Assembly (NCBI GenBank): GCA_009801015.1
Contig: VHZZ01003763.1
Span: 1 to 25,794 of the forward strand
Origin: Silene noctiflora
Lineage: Eukaryota; Streptophyta; Magnoliopsida; Caryophyllales; Caryophyllaceae
Direction: 5' to 3'
Length of the DNA stretch: 25,794 bases
The notes beneath the pieces are model-generated. The model ran no database searches, was not told the origin of the DNA, and saw only the letters and a list, made by a program, of their open reading frames with translations. Within the stretch, counting starts at the first letter, position 1. The number at the start of each line of letters is the position of its first letter. A program made the translations under genes and the position numbers. This document shows positions 1 to 12,300 of the stretch, one piece after another.

Positions 1-128
1 GCCTTTCGTTTATGACTAGTTTTCATATATTATAATTTCGTTATAATCCTAATAAAAAATTCTTGATGATATATACGGATATATCCTACATTTCCAATGC
101 TGGTGGGCTTGGTTCAGTAAGAGGATTA

Positions 129-1022
129 TACATCTGATGTACTACCACCAGTTTTATAGTTTTTGAGCATTATAATAAAGTTTTTGAGTTATGTTTTAAA
201 AATTATGAGTTTTACTATAAAGTTTCTGAGTTCATTCACTAATACATTAAGCTCAAAAAATTATAATAAAACTCAAAAATATTACATAAAAACTTAATTA
301 AATCGGAAAATTCACGTGGTACCCTCGAACTTTGCCATTTTTCGCGTGGTACCCAACTTTTTAAGTTTGTGCACATGATATCCCTGAAATATGATTTACA
401 AGCATAACATAACCTTTTTATCGTTTTTATAATTTTCAATTGAGCATAAATTATAGACCATAAATCGGAATTGATTAATTTTTTTTTTTCAGATTGATTA
501 ACTTTTCGAGATCTATAAGTTGATGAAACGAAAATGGTCATTCGAAAATTTAAGATCGAAGATATGGTTGATTTGAGATTTTCATTAAAAAAAACCCTAT
601 AAAATGTCTGTCGGCAAATGTTTTTCCTCAAATTGTTAATTATGACTAGATAATCATATTAGGAAAAACATTTGACCAATTCTAAATTTCGATCTAGGAG
701 TTATGCGCAATTGAATTTTTTTACAGCGACAAAAAGGGTATGTTGTGAATGAAAATTAAACATGGAGGGTAAAATGTACACAAACTTAAAAAGTTGGATA
801 CTATGTGCAAAATGACAAAGTTCAAGGGTACCACGTGAATTTTCAGTAATTAAATTTGATTTTTTGACGGGAAAAAAATTTAAATCTAACTTACAAACTT
901 TAATAAGCTCAGAAAAAATACACATATGCTCAAAAACAAACAAAGTTAGAGGAAATAAGCTCATAAAAAAAATACACATATGCTCGAAAACAAGTAAAAT
1001 CTGAGGTAATACATCTGATGTA
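129..1022. mobile_element. Larger TIR element that hosts the 543-bp MITE
   Basis: The outer ends carry TACATC(T/A)GATGTA(C/T)TACC in inverted orientation (129-147 and 1004-1022). Subterminal regions on both sides carry repeated TTTTTGAGC-type motifs in opposite orientation (about 160-280 and 885-995). Once the nested element is removed, about 340 bp remain. I could not resolve a target-site duplication, so the outer limits are approximate. Confidence 0.55.
304..846. mobile_element. Mutator-like MITE, 543 bp, perfect 9-bp TSD
   Basis: Long terminal inverted repeats start with C(G/T)GAAAATTCACGTGGTACC and extend about 75 bp into each end (304-380 and about 770-846). They are flanked by identical 9-bp duplications TAATTAAAT at 295-303 and 847-855. 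Long TIRs with a 9-bp TSD are typical of Mutator-like elements. There is no transposase coding capacity. Confidence 0.9.
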
Positions 1023-1887
1023 TGTTTCTTTTTCTCGGCTTGGTGGCTATCAAATATCAATTGAGGTGTTCTATTAGTACACCACCTGATCCGATTAATT
1101 GTTATTATTTGTTTTGGAACACTATATATAAGTAAAGATTTTTTCAAAATAAATTAGAATAATATAAAACAAAGTAGTGTGGGGCCTTGTTTTATTTATC
1201 TTAATGAATACATTAAGAATATTAAAATTTTATAATTTTTTATTAATACGTAACTAAAGATATTAACATAATGAATTGAGTATCAACAAACATGCAAAAG
1301 ACAAATGACAATAATTGGGTGAGACATATGGAGTATTATTTTGTGGGGTCCTTGCTATCATAAATGTATAAAATATAGGCACATGCTTTTTTTCAACAAG
1401 GAAATAGATTAAATGAATAATCCCCCTATCTACTAAAAGAATAGGTGAATTTACAAATTTTTCCTCCAAAAAGCATATTTTTAAATAAGGAAATTATTGA
1501 TAATTTAATTGTATTCAATAAATAAGAAAATTAATAATTATAATATATTTCATTATATAATTATTTTCATTAAAATTAATTTCATCAAATTATATAATTT
1601 TCTCTAAATACTAAACTATAATATTTTATTTAAAGTATAAATAATATAACACTATAAACTATTAAATGTTTTATTGAATTGAAATTATTATTTGAGAATG
1701 ACTTGACTCATTATTCATACTATGTAACTATAAATGATTTTGATTAATTCATAGTAAGAAAAAAATGAGAGAATTTATAAATTGGAATCATTAGCTTTGT
1801 GGTTTAAAAAATAGTTTTTTAAAAAAAATACATTTCAGCACATTACTAACTTCTCTTAGATTAATTTTCAATTTAAATTTACGGTGT
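1023..1887. other. AT-rich 3' flank, nothing recognised
   Basis: Very AT-rich sequence with short homopolymer and ATAATT-type runs, especially 1480-1760. No gene, RNA or bounded repeat could be supported. Confidence 0.5.
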
Positions 1888-2778
1888 TTATTTTCGCAGT
1901 ACGATTTTTACTCATTATAGTACTTTTTGCACTTTATTTTCAATTTACATGCCCCTTAACTAAAAAATCTCCAAATCAAATTCTCTCACTTAGTAACAAT
2001 GCTTCTCAAATTACCTTGCAAATTAATCAAACCCCACATCTCAAATCAATGAAATTGCTTCAGTAGGAATGATATTTATCATTAATTACAAATTTATTGA
2101 TCAATTTAATGTTATGTTTAGGATTTTTTATTTTCTTAATATTTAGGGTTTNTGGCTAATTGAAAATTATAAATCAAGTATGGTGAATGGTAGTTTCGTT
2201 GTGGGCTGGCGACAAGGGTGGAGGCGTCGCCGACGACGGAAGAAGGTTGGGTCATAGGTGGAGGGAGGAGCGTTCGCCGGCGGGGAAAAGGGGTTCGATA
2301 ATGGTAGACTTGATAGTTGGTATGGAACGCAGACAGCTGAGGGAAAGGNGTAGACGGTATCCAACAAGATGGTGNGGGTCTGTCGTCCACNNAANGTCGG
2401 TGAGGGCTGGAAGGTGGACGGTTGAGAGGCGGCAGAGAAGGGGGGTGGTGTGGNGTTGTGGAAGAGACGTGGTGGAGAATTTAAGAAGGAAAATAATGGA
2501 AAAAATGTAATGCACAAAGTTTCACTCAAAAACGAAATAAAAATTCAAAAAACCACACGGTTTTACGATTATTTTTCATAAGTTATAAATCTATGATGCA
2601 CTGTTTAAAATTTACAATACCAAGTACATTGTTAATCTTGCAGTACNTATAAGTTGAGAGAAATGAAGGTTGAGAAAAAAAAGATGAGAGAGAATGAGAG
2701 GATCTCAGAGGGGGAAATGTGAGGGGTATTTTTGTCAAAAGTGTACTACGATGAGTAAAATATATACTGCGAAAATCA
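1888..2778. mobile_element. TIR transposon with GC-rich core, copy 1 (about 890 bp)
   Basis: The left end TTATTTTCGCAGTAC (1888-1902) continues through ACTCATTATAGTACTTTT. The right end carries the inverse, AAAAGTGTACTACGATGAGT then TGCGAAAATCA, to about 2778. Another copy with the same ends lies at about 13494-14225. The middle (2190-2520) is strikingly G/GGTGG-rich within AT-rich surroundings. It contains eight ambiguous bases. No transposase is visible and no target-site duplication could be fixed. Confidence 0.75.
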
Positions 2779-3680
2779 GGACACTTAATTTATTTTTTGC
2801 TCGAAATAAAATATAATAACGAGAAAAATGAACAATTAATGAGATATGCCTATTATTTTATAGTTCAATTTTACTCGGCTTTCTTGAATAATTTTACATT
2901 CAATTTTTCTCCTCATAGCAAAATATATAATGTAAAAAATATGAAAAATTGAGCATGGTCAAGTAATATAAAAATAAAAATCAAGAAATATATCTAAACT
3001 AGTGAGTAATTAGACTGGAAATGTAGAGAAACATGTATGGAGAGACGTAAACCGACCGTCCTGGTGGTGTGTGGAAGACCAAAAGGAGGAATAATGGAGT
3101 ATTGTTTAGTGAGCTTTTTGAATGAGTGCATTCAAAAAGTTTTGGTCACTATCAATGGCTCAGCAACCAAAACTAGACTTAAAATCAACCTTACCCACCA
3201 CCCACTATCAAAATTTTCTAGTTTTGTCAGGTCAATATCAAGGTCAATCAGGTTTATGTAGTAGTCATTGTTGAGTCAAGTCACGTCAGATTTTGGCAGT
3301 TTGGGTTTGGGTCCTCAGGTCTGCTAACAGATGGATTCAAGTGTGATAAACATATTATCCCTCCAATCCAAACAAATGGTAACATAAAGAAAATTAGGTT
3401 ATTTAAGAAAAGGTGAAAAAGTGAGGGGTAAAGTAGGGCCATGTGAAATGAATGGGTAGTTGGCGGGTGGATGAGTGGATGCAAAGTTGTAAATAGGTAG
3501 TAGATGTAAGGGTAATTTAATCATTTTTCAGGCCAAATAAGGTATGTTACCATTGGTGTAGATCGTCCATTTTAAGTAACTGTTACCATTGGTGTGGATC
3601 AGAGGGAGTCTGTCTGAACATACATCCACTAAAGCAGTCTCACCTGTCCTGGGATCTCACTGAAAACACAGAAGCATATC
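2779..3680. other. 3' flank, no gene; small palindromes and a short direct repeat
   Basis: No coding or bounded mobile element is evident. There is a perfect 11-bp palindrome (CTTTTTGAATG, AGTG loop, CATTCAAAAAG) at 3114-3139, enclosed by GACCAAAA/TTTTGGTC at 3077-3084 and 3140-3147. GTTACCATTGGTGT(A/G)GATC occurs twice, at about 3546 and 3583. Confidence 0.5.
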
Positions 3681-3771
3681 CTCCCTCAAATTCAATTAAA
3701 AGTCTCCTACTCTCACTTGGTCGCTACAAAGACAAGTGAGAGTGTGAGACTAATGATTGAATTGGAGGGAG
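3681..3771. mobile_element. Stowaway-like MITE, 91 bp hairpin
   Basis: Inverted ends CTCCCTCAAATTCAAT and ATTGAATTGGAGGGAG enclose a nearly full-length hairpin with a GTCGCTACAAAGA loop. TA follows at 3772-3773; on the left the TA is two bases away, so one end is slightly altered. It lies just past the likely PIR 3' end. Confidence 0.8.
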
Positions 3772-3829
3772 TAGCAGCTAATCCATTTCATAATCATGAT
3801 GAAAATGTGAAACAAAAAACAGATTCAAG

Positions 3830-4070
3830 GAACGATACATAATCATATACTTAAACAGCACCGTATAGTCAGAATGTAATGCAATATATACACACACAAT
3901 GCTTTACAATTTCTATTGCCTCTCATTTTAACCATCATTTCAAGAAGATAAAGAAGGCAACTCTACTCTAGTTATAACTTGACTCGCAGGCATACGGGCA
4001 ATAATGTGTGCATCCCGGGTAAAGTGTAAAGCTTCCTTACCACCAAAGGTTATAACATTGACTGGATGAT
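3830..4070 (-). other. PIR: PIR 3' untranslated region (approximate)
   Basis: After the TAA at 4071-4073, unique AT-rich sequence continues without repeat signatures. A T/G-rich TGTGTGTATATA-type run at about 3885-3905 fits a plant far-upstream polyadenylation element. No clean AATAAA is present, so the 3' end is approximate. Confidence 0.4.
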
Positions 4071-7000
4071 TTAGGCTCCCTTCTGAGGAAGTGTTTCATA
4101 AGCAGAGACTGTGTTTTCAAACTTAATTCGATGCAGAGGAGTTCCGCTTTGCTTTATTGCACAAGCTACTTTGTCTTCAAGAGGACAACGTGCTTTAAGC
4201 ATCGAAAACACGTGGTTGTTTAACCTCCTTGATTTCTTCATGGCTTCTAATAATGGCTCCCATCCCTTCAGTTCATCAGATACATAATTAAATAAAATGT
4301 CCCTTCTCCACTTTCAGTTTTCTCATGTGTCTAGGTTGTTTTCATTCCAATGGAGTCAAAGGCTCACTAGTCACTACTCATTGGTTATGAATTATGAAGA
4401 AATGAAACAAAATAGCTTCCTGTACAATTAGTGCTTTTCATTGTGAACGACGCATTTTCGATGCAACGTTCATTAGCTTATGAATACTTTTAGACTAAAG
4501 GGTAAGGTTGCGTACATCTAATCCCACCATTTACAGTAGCTCTTGAGGAACTTCGGTAATGTTGACATTAATGATGTCTACTAGGTAGTAAATAGTACCC
4601 CATTCCATCTCCAATAGGAAGTGTACTTTTTATTGCGAGCAAGTTTTGTTCACTGAAAAGGGTAATCATGCCCGTCACAGACCATGTTGCAAGGGGTGGA
4701 GATCCTCTTTATTTCTTTCCCACTCCATTTCCTTCCATTTTTTCTCACATAACTATTTTCAATTATTTATTTCTCCACCTCGTCAAACAGTTGTATTTAA
4801 CTGTCAAATGAAATGAAAGGAAATGGAGAAGGGGAGATATAGAGAAGATCAAAATTGGTAAGTAGCCTCACATTAATCACAAAGTGTAAAAGGAATCCAA
4901 TTGATACCTTGAACCTACTTGCATTTACTCTCCAAAATTTCATTCTCGAAGTAAATGTAAACTATCCAGTGGAATAGAGCGAGTGCACTTCCCATTTATT
5001 TAGGGCACACCTCTTAATAAACACAATATAAAAATAGATAATTTGCAAGTGAGCTAGAACTAATTATTCTATAATTTAATTTGCTTAAGATAATTATCAC
5101 ACGAAAGCGGACCAGACAAACACTTTCACCATTACCAAACCTCCCCCCAACACCGCCTCTTGAGCGCCATCCACCACGACTTCAACCACCGTACAACCAC
5201 TAGCCGTTCTAAGACGGGGGGAAAATAGTCAACTTGTAGATATAGGCATTAGGTTGAGTTTGGAGAGGAAAGAGCGCCGTCTTGAAGAATGGCATGAAAT
5301 CGATAAGAAGTTTGTGGAGGGAAAAGTAAACAGGTACTCAAAGGAGGAAAGAGAAAAGCGAAAATCGTCAACGAGTGAGGTTAGAGAAGTGGAAGGAGTG
5401 TTGATGGAAGAGGACGTAAAAAATAGTGTGAGATTGTACTGACAATGGGGAGGACAGAGGTCTAGAGAGGAGATCGGCACTATGTCACCAAGAGGAGTAT
5501 TTGGGAGGGGGAGGGAGAGGAAGCTGGGCGAGTGAATAGGTTAAACCTTACAAAAGTATAAGTTGGTTTACTAGTGGCAATATATGTAAATAAAGTTGTT
5601 CATTAGGACAGTTCACAAGTTTAGTAATCCCTACAAATTTGCCTTTGGGCTTAGTTTGAAAATGCGCAAGGCGCACTCATGCGTCGAGACGCGAAGCGCA
5701 ACGCGAAGGCGCGCGCCTTTTGGACGCTAGGCGCCCTATATTTTATAGCAAATTTGTATTTTCCAAATAAAATTTTGGGCAACAATACCCCTTTTTAGGA
5801 GTTTTCAAGTTGGCTAACATGTCAAGAAGTAAAGTTAGGAATAATAGGGAAAAGAAATGGTATATGTAAAGTCCGTACTAGTTAGGAAAAATAGGGAAAA
5901 GACAAGGCTCACCTAAAATGCATTGAGGCGCTTTTTTAAACTAAGCCTTTGGGAAGTATAGTAACGGGGAAAACATAATCAAATTTCTTCAAAAACAAAG
6001 TAGGAAGAACGTGAAAAATGGAAGAACTATTACATTGTAATTATGAAATGTTATTGCACCTTATCTCACACAGAGTACTATTTTCTTTGGACACAAAACG
6101 AAAAGGGAAAGCGAGGGGAGAAGGAAAAACGAGAAGGGAAAGCGAGGGGAGAAGGACGGGAGGAACGGAATGGGGAATGGAGAGGAAAAATGGACCCCTC
6201 CATTTCTCTCCAACCGTACTTAGAAAGCAAACAAGGGATTTTGATAGCCACATGTCACGTTGTCAACAAGACATGACGCGTAACATGTGTCTGACACGAG
6301 AAGAAAACAACTCCAGGATGGAGGTAAGATCTAACATGATGTGCTGCTCTTCTCAAAGGAAGGGTTTCATTTAAAATGGCTTTTTGGACATTTAACCGGT
6401 GCCCAATGGACATTTAGTTACTACTTCGACTCCTACATGATGCCCTTTATTTTTGATTGTTTTTCAGTTTCCAAATTAAATGGGCACAACTTTTCAAATT
6501 CTTAATCTCACAGCATATAACACTTGAAGAAGTCTTTAAAATTTTTTAATTATTTTTTACTTTCTAGGCATATATTTCAGTTTTTATTATGTCCCGGTTT
6601 AAAAAGTTGGTCACGCCCTCACGCCTGGTTGACTATGTGTTATCAAATTTTCAAATATGCGTGTCAGACATCATGACATGTGTCAAACATGAAACTTCTC
6701 AGATGACTAGGAGTAACAGAGATCCAAATAAAGCCTAAGAAAAGCACCAGATGAAAATTGAAGGATTATTACCTGCACACCCTGGAGATTTCTTTGCGTT
6801 TGCACAAGTTCAGTGACCTCTACTTCTGCGGCATTAAGGACTTGATATGAAAAGTCAAAAAGTTCAAAATGTAGCTGCTGGCCTAACAAGTATATTACTG
6901 TACAGCCACCCCACGCTACTGAATCTCCCAACATTGCATGAATATTAGGGACTCCTAGTACAGATTCCTCTAAATGTTCCTGCAGGTAAAAGAAATCATT

Positions 7001-9267
7001 CAGAGAAAGTATATGTTTTCTGCAAGTTTACTCTGTTCCGACCTATTTCCCTCAGAAAATCACACTTATTGGCAGCACCGGGTTTATACATGGCCAAGCC
7101 AAAGTGAAAAGAATGGACCCAGTTGTTTTTGACAGAAACCGAATTTGAGGGCTTGTGGAGAGGGTTCGGCTTATTTATAGCCCTAAACGTGAGAGGGGCA
7201 GGATAGGTACTTCAACCATTTCACAACACGTACTTTTATAAGCACATAAGACCATACTTTCTGGAAAATGATAGAAAATAAGGTGCAGTAGTGCAGTATC
7301 ATGAGGCCATACGACGTATATAGTATGGGGTATATACTTTCTGAAAAAAAAAACGTAAGGCAATAAGTTGATAGTGCAGTATCATACTATCATGAGGCAA
7401 TACCATGTATTATGTATATAGTCATGGAAAGTGAAGAAGTGAAATGAGGGAGCATAGACATCCATTGATCCATGAAGTAAGTTGGAGGTTAAAATGTTCC
7501 AGGCAAGCAATAGTTATACAAGAAGCGAGTTAGAGTTGGGACATTTCTTACTATTTGGAGGCCACTGAATATTCTATAGAAGTCTTTTGAAGTTGTTATG
7601 TCTATAAATCCTGTTTTTGGAGTAGCGCTCCACTTGTTACAATACTTATCCAGAGCAGCGCTTGTAAAAGCAAGAGCATATTCCAGAACACTACCAGCGT
7701 TCATGTTAGCTTTATACAAGAGATCTGCAACAAGATAAATTGAATGTCATACATGAAGTAAGCCACATTTCACTATTTCAGGGTACTGTCCAGAACGATA
7801 AACCAACAGAGGACAAAACGAAAACATAACCAATAAGAAAAGATCACTTCGCTGGTACGGAGAACCAAGTAAATTCTGAACATCTATTCGTCGAATTCTA
7901 CAAATTTTGATTTGCTACATGTTTAAGAACTCCAAGGTGGTTGATCTTTTTCACTGCAATAGTTTAAGCGGGTAAGCTAACAAACTTAGTTACTCCCCTC
8001 ATCAGCTCCATAATTCGAAATTACAGACTTCACAGTGCACACAAGTTACCAAATAGAGGGTGCCAAATTCTTTGGTGATCGGACATTCGCTATTTCGTCA
8101 TTATTAAAGTTTTGCTGCATACAAATTTCATGACAAACCTACCTAGGAATCCTTTTTTTCACTGAAAGACTAAAAATGTAGTTATGAAATATAACTCTTC
8201 TAACCCCTCTATTTTAGTTATGCATGTCATCAAATCTGTATGCCCTACTGACCTCTTAAGCTAATTAACAGACGGATTTTCTGTAAAGTTCAACCATAAG
8301 TACACTGTTATGTTGCAAGTACACAATATAATACAGTAGAGAATTGCACAATGCTGACAGTAACTGAGAAATATTTGCGTGCTAATACATTGGTCTATGG
8401 TTCAAAAGTTTGAATGGAACAAAAAACTGAGCAGAACTGTAGAGGGCTGAAACAGGGGACTTCGTATACCTGCTGCTTCTGCCTGTTTTGACATGGCGTG
8501 AAAGGAGCCTGGATTTGAGAGGTTAGGGTTTGACACAATAGCTGCAGTAGTTGACTTCAGGAGATTCACAATAGGGCTTTCACCATCTCCCTGTGATTGC
8601 AGAATTTGTCCATCTGCACCAGGTATGAAGCCAAGCCAGGGAGCTAGTTGCATGAAACGGATTGTATCCACTTCTCTCTGCAGGATACTTGAAGCTATAA
8701 ACGATGTTTTGACCGAAATAGCCATTGGATGAACTATTTAACTAAATTGCTCAGCATCATATTTTTCTGAAAATTAAACTAACGACTGATAAAGAACTAT
8801 ATCATTTACATCCTTCCGGTTGTTGTAGCTTCCTTTTTTAGTTTGGTTTTAATTGTTGTGAGAAGAAACCATTTCCTATTTGATTACATTATTAGTCGAT
8901 TGCTCTGTTCCCACTTTAACACAAGATTTTGTTGCTTCATGGAAAACAAAATTGCAGAACTCACCAAAACAACATCTAGAAGACCCATCCAATATAGTAT
9001 GCTTCCTATTTCCTTGATTGCCAGAAGAACATCCTGCTTGAGTTCTGTCTTTGAATTCCAGTTTAATTGCTCTTTAATGTGTCTCAAACAGCCTAAATAT
9101 CAGAAATTCAAATTACCTTTCTGAAAGGCAAGAACACACACGGAAGAACAAAAAATGACAGTATAGCGATAGCTCATACCTGCTACTCCACCATCAAAGG
9201 GAAGCAACCCTATAGATTTCGGCAGCATTTCTTGCAATCCCGAAATCATGGGTTCAAGAGAACTTAT
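4071..9267 (-). CDS. PIR: PIR exons 25-30 (residues 955-1286), C-terminal CYFIP region and stop
   Basis: Exons in transcript order: 9180-9267, 8965-9092, 8470-8677, 7552-7724, 6773-6979 and 4071-4265. Landmarks are LEPMISGLQEMLPKSIGLLP (exon 25), KEQLNWNSKTELK (exon 26), MQLAPWLGFIPGADGQI (exon 27), DLLYKANMNAGSVLEY and GFIDITTSKDFYRIFSGLQI (exon 28), ESVLGVPNIHAMLGDSVAWG (exon 29), and GWEPLLEAMKKSRRLNNHVF through TLPQKGA and a TAA stop (exon 30). Exon 30 follows a 2.5-kb repeat-filled intron and uses an AAG rather than CAG acceptor at 4266. The stretch from the end of exon 28 to the start of exon 29 is where I am least sure of family conservation. Confidence 0.92.
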
Positions 9268-9284
9268 CTGTGCCAAAGAAAGTA

Positions 9285-9323
<39 letters not shown>

Positions 9324-12300
9324 GACAGATTTGGTGGGGGTTACAGGATTTAATCAGTAGACAAACTTTTGCATTTGTAGCCACAAGAAGAGTAGCAATC
9401 TGGACTCTGTTTAAGGCATACAGGCACGACATTATTGTTGCGCATACTTGCAACTGGTATGTACAATGTGTAAATAATTGACATAGCAAATGGTTCAGTA
9501 AAATAATATTGACGGAAGGTATAACACGAGCAACAGAAACGGTCAGACCCAGTTTCAAAATCTTGTAATCCCAAGATGTCACAGTCGAAGTTGGAAATTA
9601 CTATGTTATCCAAAAAATACATAGGATAATATAGTAGTAAATCACAATTCTGCCCACTTGTGTGTGTTGTAAGCATTTCTCACTTTTAACATAATTGTAC
9701 TCCCTATATCTCATCCGTGTCAATCTGTTTGATTTAAATTCCCTAGCAAGAAAAAGCAAAAATAAAGAACTAGACTGACACAGGGAGTAACATTTTACAA
9801 GTGAGAGTATTGTCTTTCTCATTCATAACTAAACATGACACTGACAACGATTACGCAAGTGAACCAATAGCAATCATTGCCAGGAAGCCAGAAAACAACT
9901 CCAAATTAAATGAAGAAACTGCCATAAGCTATAAATAGATATCTAACCAAAATATAATATTTGCTATATTGGAAATTCTCGGAACTTGACAAAAAATTTA
10001 AGAAAATACACCTTGTTTGATATTTGATCAAGCAAAGCACGGATCAGCCATGGCAAAGATCGTGGCCCCAAGAGTCTGACAATTGAAAACATGTGAGGCA
10101 TTCCAAAGAATCCATTGTGCAATCTTGTAAAGCTTTGATGTGCTGAATTTAAATCCTGGAAAATTCAATACCTTGTAAGATAAACAGGGTAGAAAGTGAA
10201 AAGAATAGAAATATGAATCAGATGACATCATGAAAACTGAAAAGTATGAGGGGCATCTTGACTTGTGCTAAACAGCAGCGAAATAGAGAATAATGAGGAA
10301 TCAACAATCTACATAAGAAGAAACGGACTTCCGTGGCCCTAGTCAAATATGTTTCTCTGAACTAAAGTTCATGGCAGATTGGCAGCATAAAAGACTAAAA
10401 CAGACATCATGATTCATGACTCTAGCCTACAAGAAATGTATTCTTACTTGGTTACCACAATAGAAATTGGGCTTCGCATATGGCATTGATGGTTTCTGAA
10501 CTGGAACACTGGTCAACTTTGGTGACCGGACGAAGCGTTGAGTAGTATTGCATAATATGAAATTGGGCAGGAAATCATTTTGCATCTCTGTCCAAATCTG
10601 CAATATTGCCGAAGAAAAGGAACGCACACTGGTAAAAGAGTACTGGTAGCATACTATGATTTCTATCAAAATTACGCACTAAGAGGGGGAGGATTAAACA
10701 CCAATAATACTATAAGCGATCGGACAACAACAAACTCAACCTGCAGCATAAGGACCAATAAACCCAAATTAAAGATCCAAGCCAAAGTCGCATCTTGATG
10801 ATAATTGTTTTGTTGAGTGTGTTTATTTGGCATCACATAGTAAAGTTCTTCTGCAGTAAAATTTTAGCAACATGAATTCAAAGGTACAAAAAATACAACC
10901 TTTGCATGCATAGTGGATCTTCACAGTGGTCATATTAATGTTGGCCAAGATACTGAGAGGCAGGGAATCAGGGATATGTTTGCCCAGTCTTTAGCTAATG
11001 TCTACAAGTATGGTAACCATAAGCAGTCGTAAATTTATAAAAGCTTGGACTTCAATGACTACTGATATGACATCAAATAAAGTAATTGTTTCCTAAAAAA
11101 ATGTGAAGTGAAGTGTTCAAGGGTGTTATGAAATGACAGCTTAAAATCGGAATCACCAATAAGTCCAAGTAGGATAATCTTAATTACTGGATTATCAACA
11201 ATAATGAACCAAGTAACTTAAGGGTTGCAGTGACTGCAAGTTAAAAGTTAATAATTGAAATCAAAATATACGGAAATGGAAAATAGCTGAAAATAACCTG
11301 GTAAGCAAGTCGACTCGAATAGGAAACAATAGATATGTTCTCTTGCATCTCAGTGAACATAAGATTAAATGAGTCTATCGGCAGATCCTTGGACAGCAGC
11401 TTGTGGGCGTACTTCAGAATATTTATGAGATTTTCTAGTTCCTGATAAAAATTAGTATCAAGAAACAATGATGTTAGATAAATAAGACTCTATTTCAAGT
11501 CACGACGCAATAATGTAAGCAATCCCAAGCTAGTTACTTACCACGATAGCACATATATCCTGAGACTCAAAACGATCAAACAAGAACTCCAGGTTTTCTC
11601 TGAATATCTTGTTCATATGTTGGGAAATCAGACGTCTCAAGTTGATACTCCTTCCCAGTAACTATAACCGTAAAAATATGTTGCAAGACCAGTGAGAAGA
11701 AGACAAGGATAAGAAATGTGTTCAATGTGTAATTTCTAAGAAGTGTCAACAGAAGAAAAATATAGTCATCAAATGAAAGTAAACGGTCAGTCCCCTTTAA
11801 GAGCATAGTATTATACTGTTCAGAAGTACCAGTTCTTTAGAGAATTATCATTCTGCATGATTTTCCACATTGGGTTTTGTACAGATTTTAGGAAACCCAT
11901 AAACAGAGCCCTGTTAATGACCTAAATCAACTTATATAAAATTAGCTACTAAACCCAAGTCCTCTTATCTCTCCTCCCTCCTACCCCATTCCTAAGCTAC
12001 CACAATAATCCCCTCCACCACAAGTGCCTAGCGCTGTTGACTCGAAAGCTCCGACCAGCTTACCCATATCTCCCCCCTTAGTCCACGCCATGACTCATTT
12101 CTCCTCCCCTTATGCCACGCGCCGACTACCTTACGCTGGCGACATCCCATACGACCACCTCCTTTCAAGAAAATCTTGCTCTTCATGACCACACCTCACC
12201 ATGGTCATAAATTTCGGCTTTTGTGGTTGACAGTTTTGGGGTTTATTGATTGTTTTAGGAGGGGTGGTCGATCTGGGTTTAACGGTGGTGATGGGATGGG

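Larger units (their letters stand above)
4266..6772 (-). other. PIR intron 29, 2507 bp, repeat-filled
   Basis: The donor is GTAATAATCC; the acceptor is AACTGAAG/GGATGG, with a TTTTATTTAATTATG tract and a CTGAT branch-like site just upstream. The intron holds a SINE remnant, a foldback, a GC-richer stretch without convincing coding signal (5110-5540), a hAT-like MITE and a purine-rich tandem duplication. All are listed separately except the 5110-5540 stretch. Confidence 0.8.

Noticed and set aside
701..1147. 148-codon minus frame
   Set aside because: It runs across the right end of the Mutator-like MITE and the outer element; the residues come from TIR sequence.
2187..2510. Gly/Arg-rich 107-codon open frame, plus strand, with overlapping minus frames
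   Set aside because: It lies in the GC-rich core of a TIR transposon, includes several ambiguous bases, has overlapping open frames on both strands and shows no family motif.
3681..3771. Possible microRNA precursor from the long hairpin
   Set aside because: TIR sequence and the nearby TA identify a Stowaway-like MITE; no evidence of a discrete mature microRNA.
5254..5442. 62-codon Glu/Lys-rich frame, plus strand
   Set aside because: It is short, compositionally biased, inside an intron and without recognisable homology.
6018..6374. 118-codon Arg/Glu-rich frame, plus strand
   Set aside because: It results from a purine-rich tandem duplication in PIR intron 29; composition is low-complexity and nothing supports expression.
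9100..9582. 160-codon minus frame containing a poly-Phe run
   Set aside because: It merges PIR exon 25 with intron sequence through the 35-nt T tract. Only 9180-9267 is coding, in the PIR frame.
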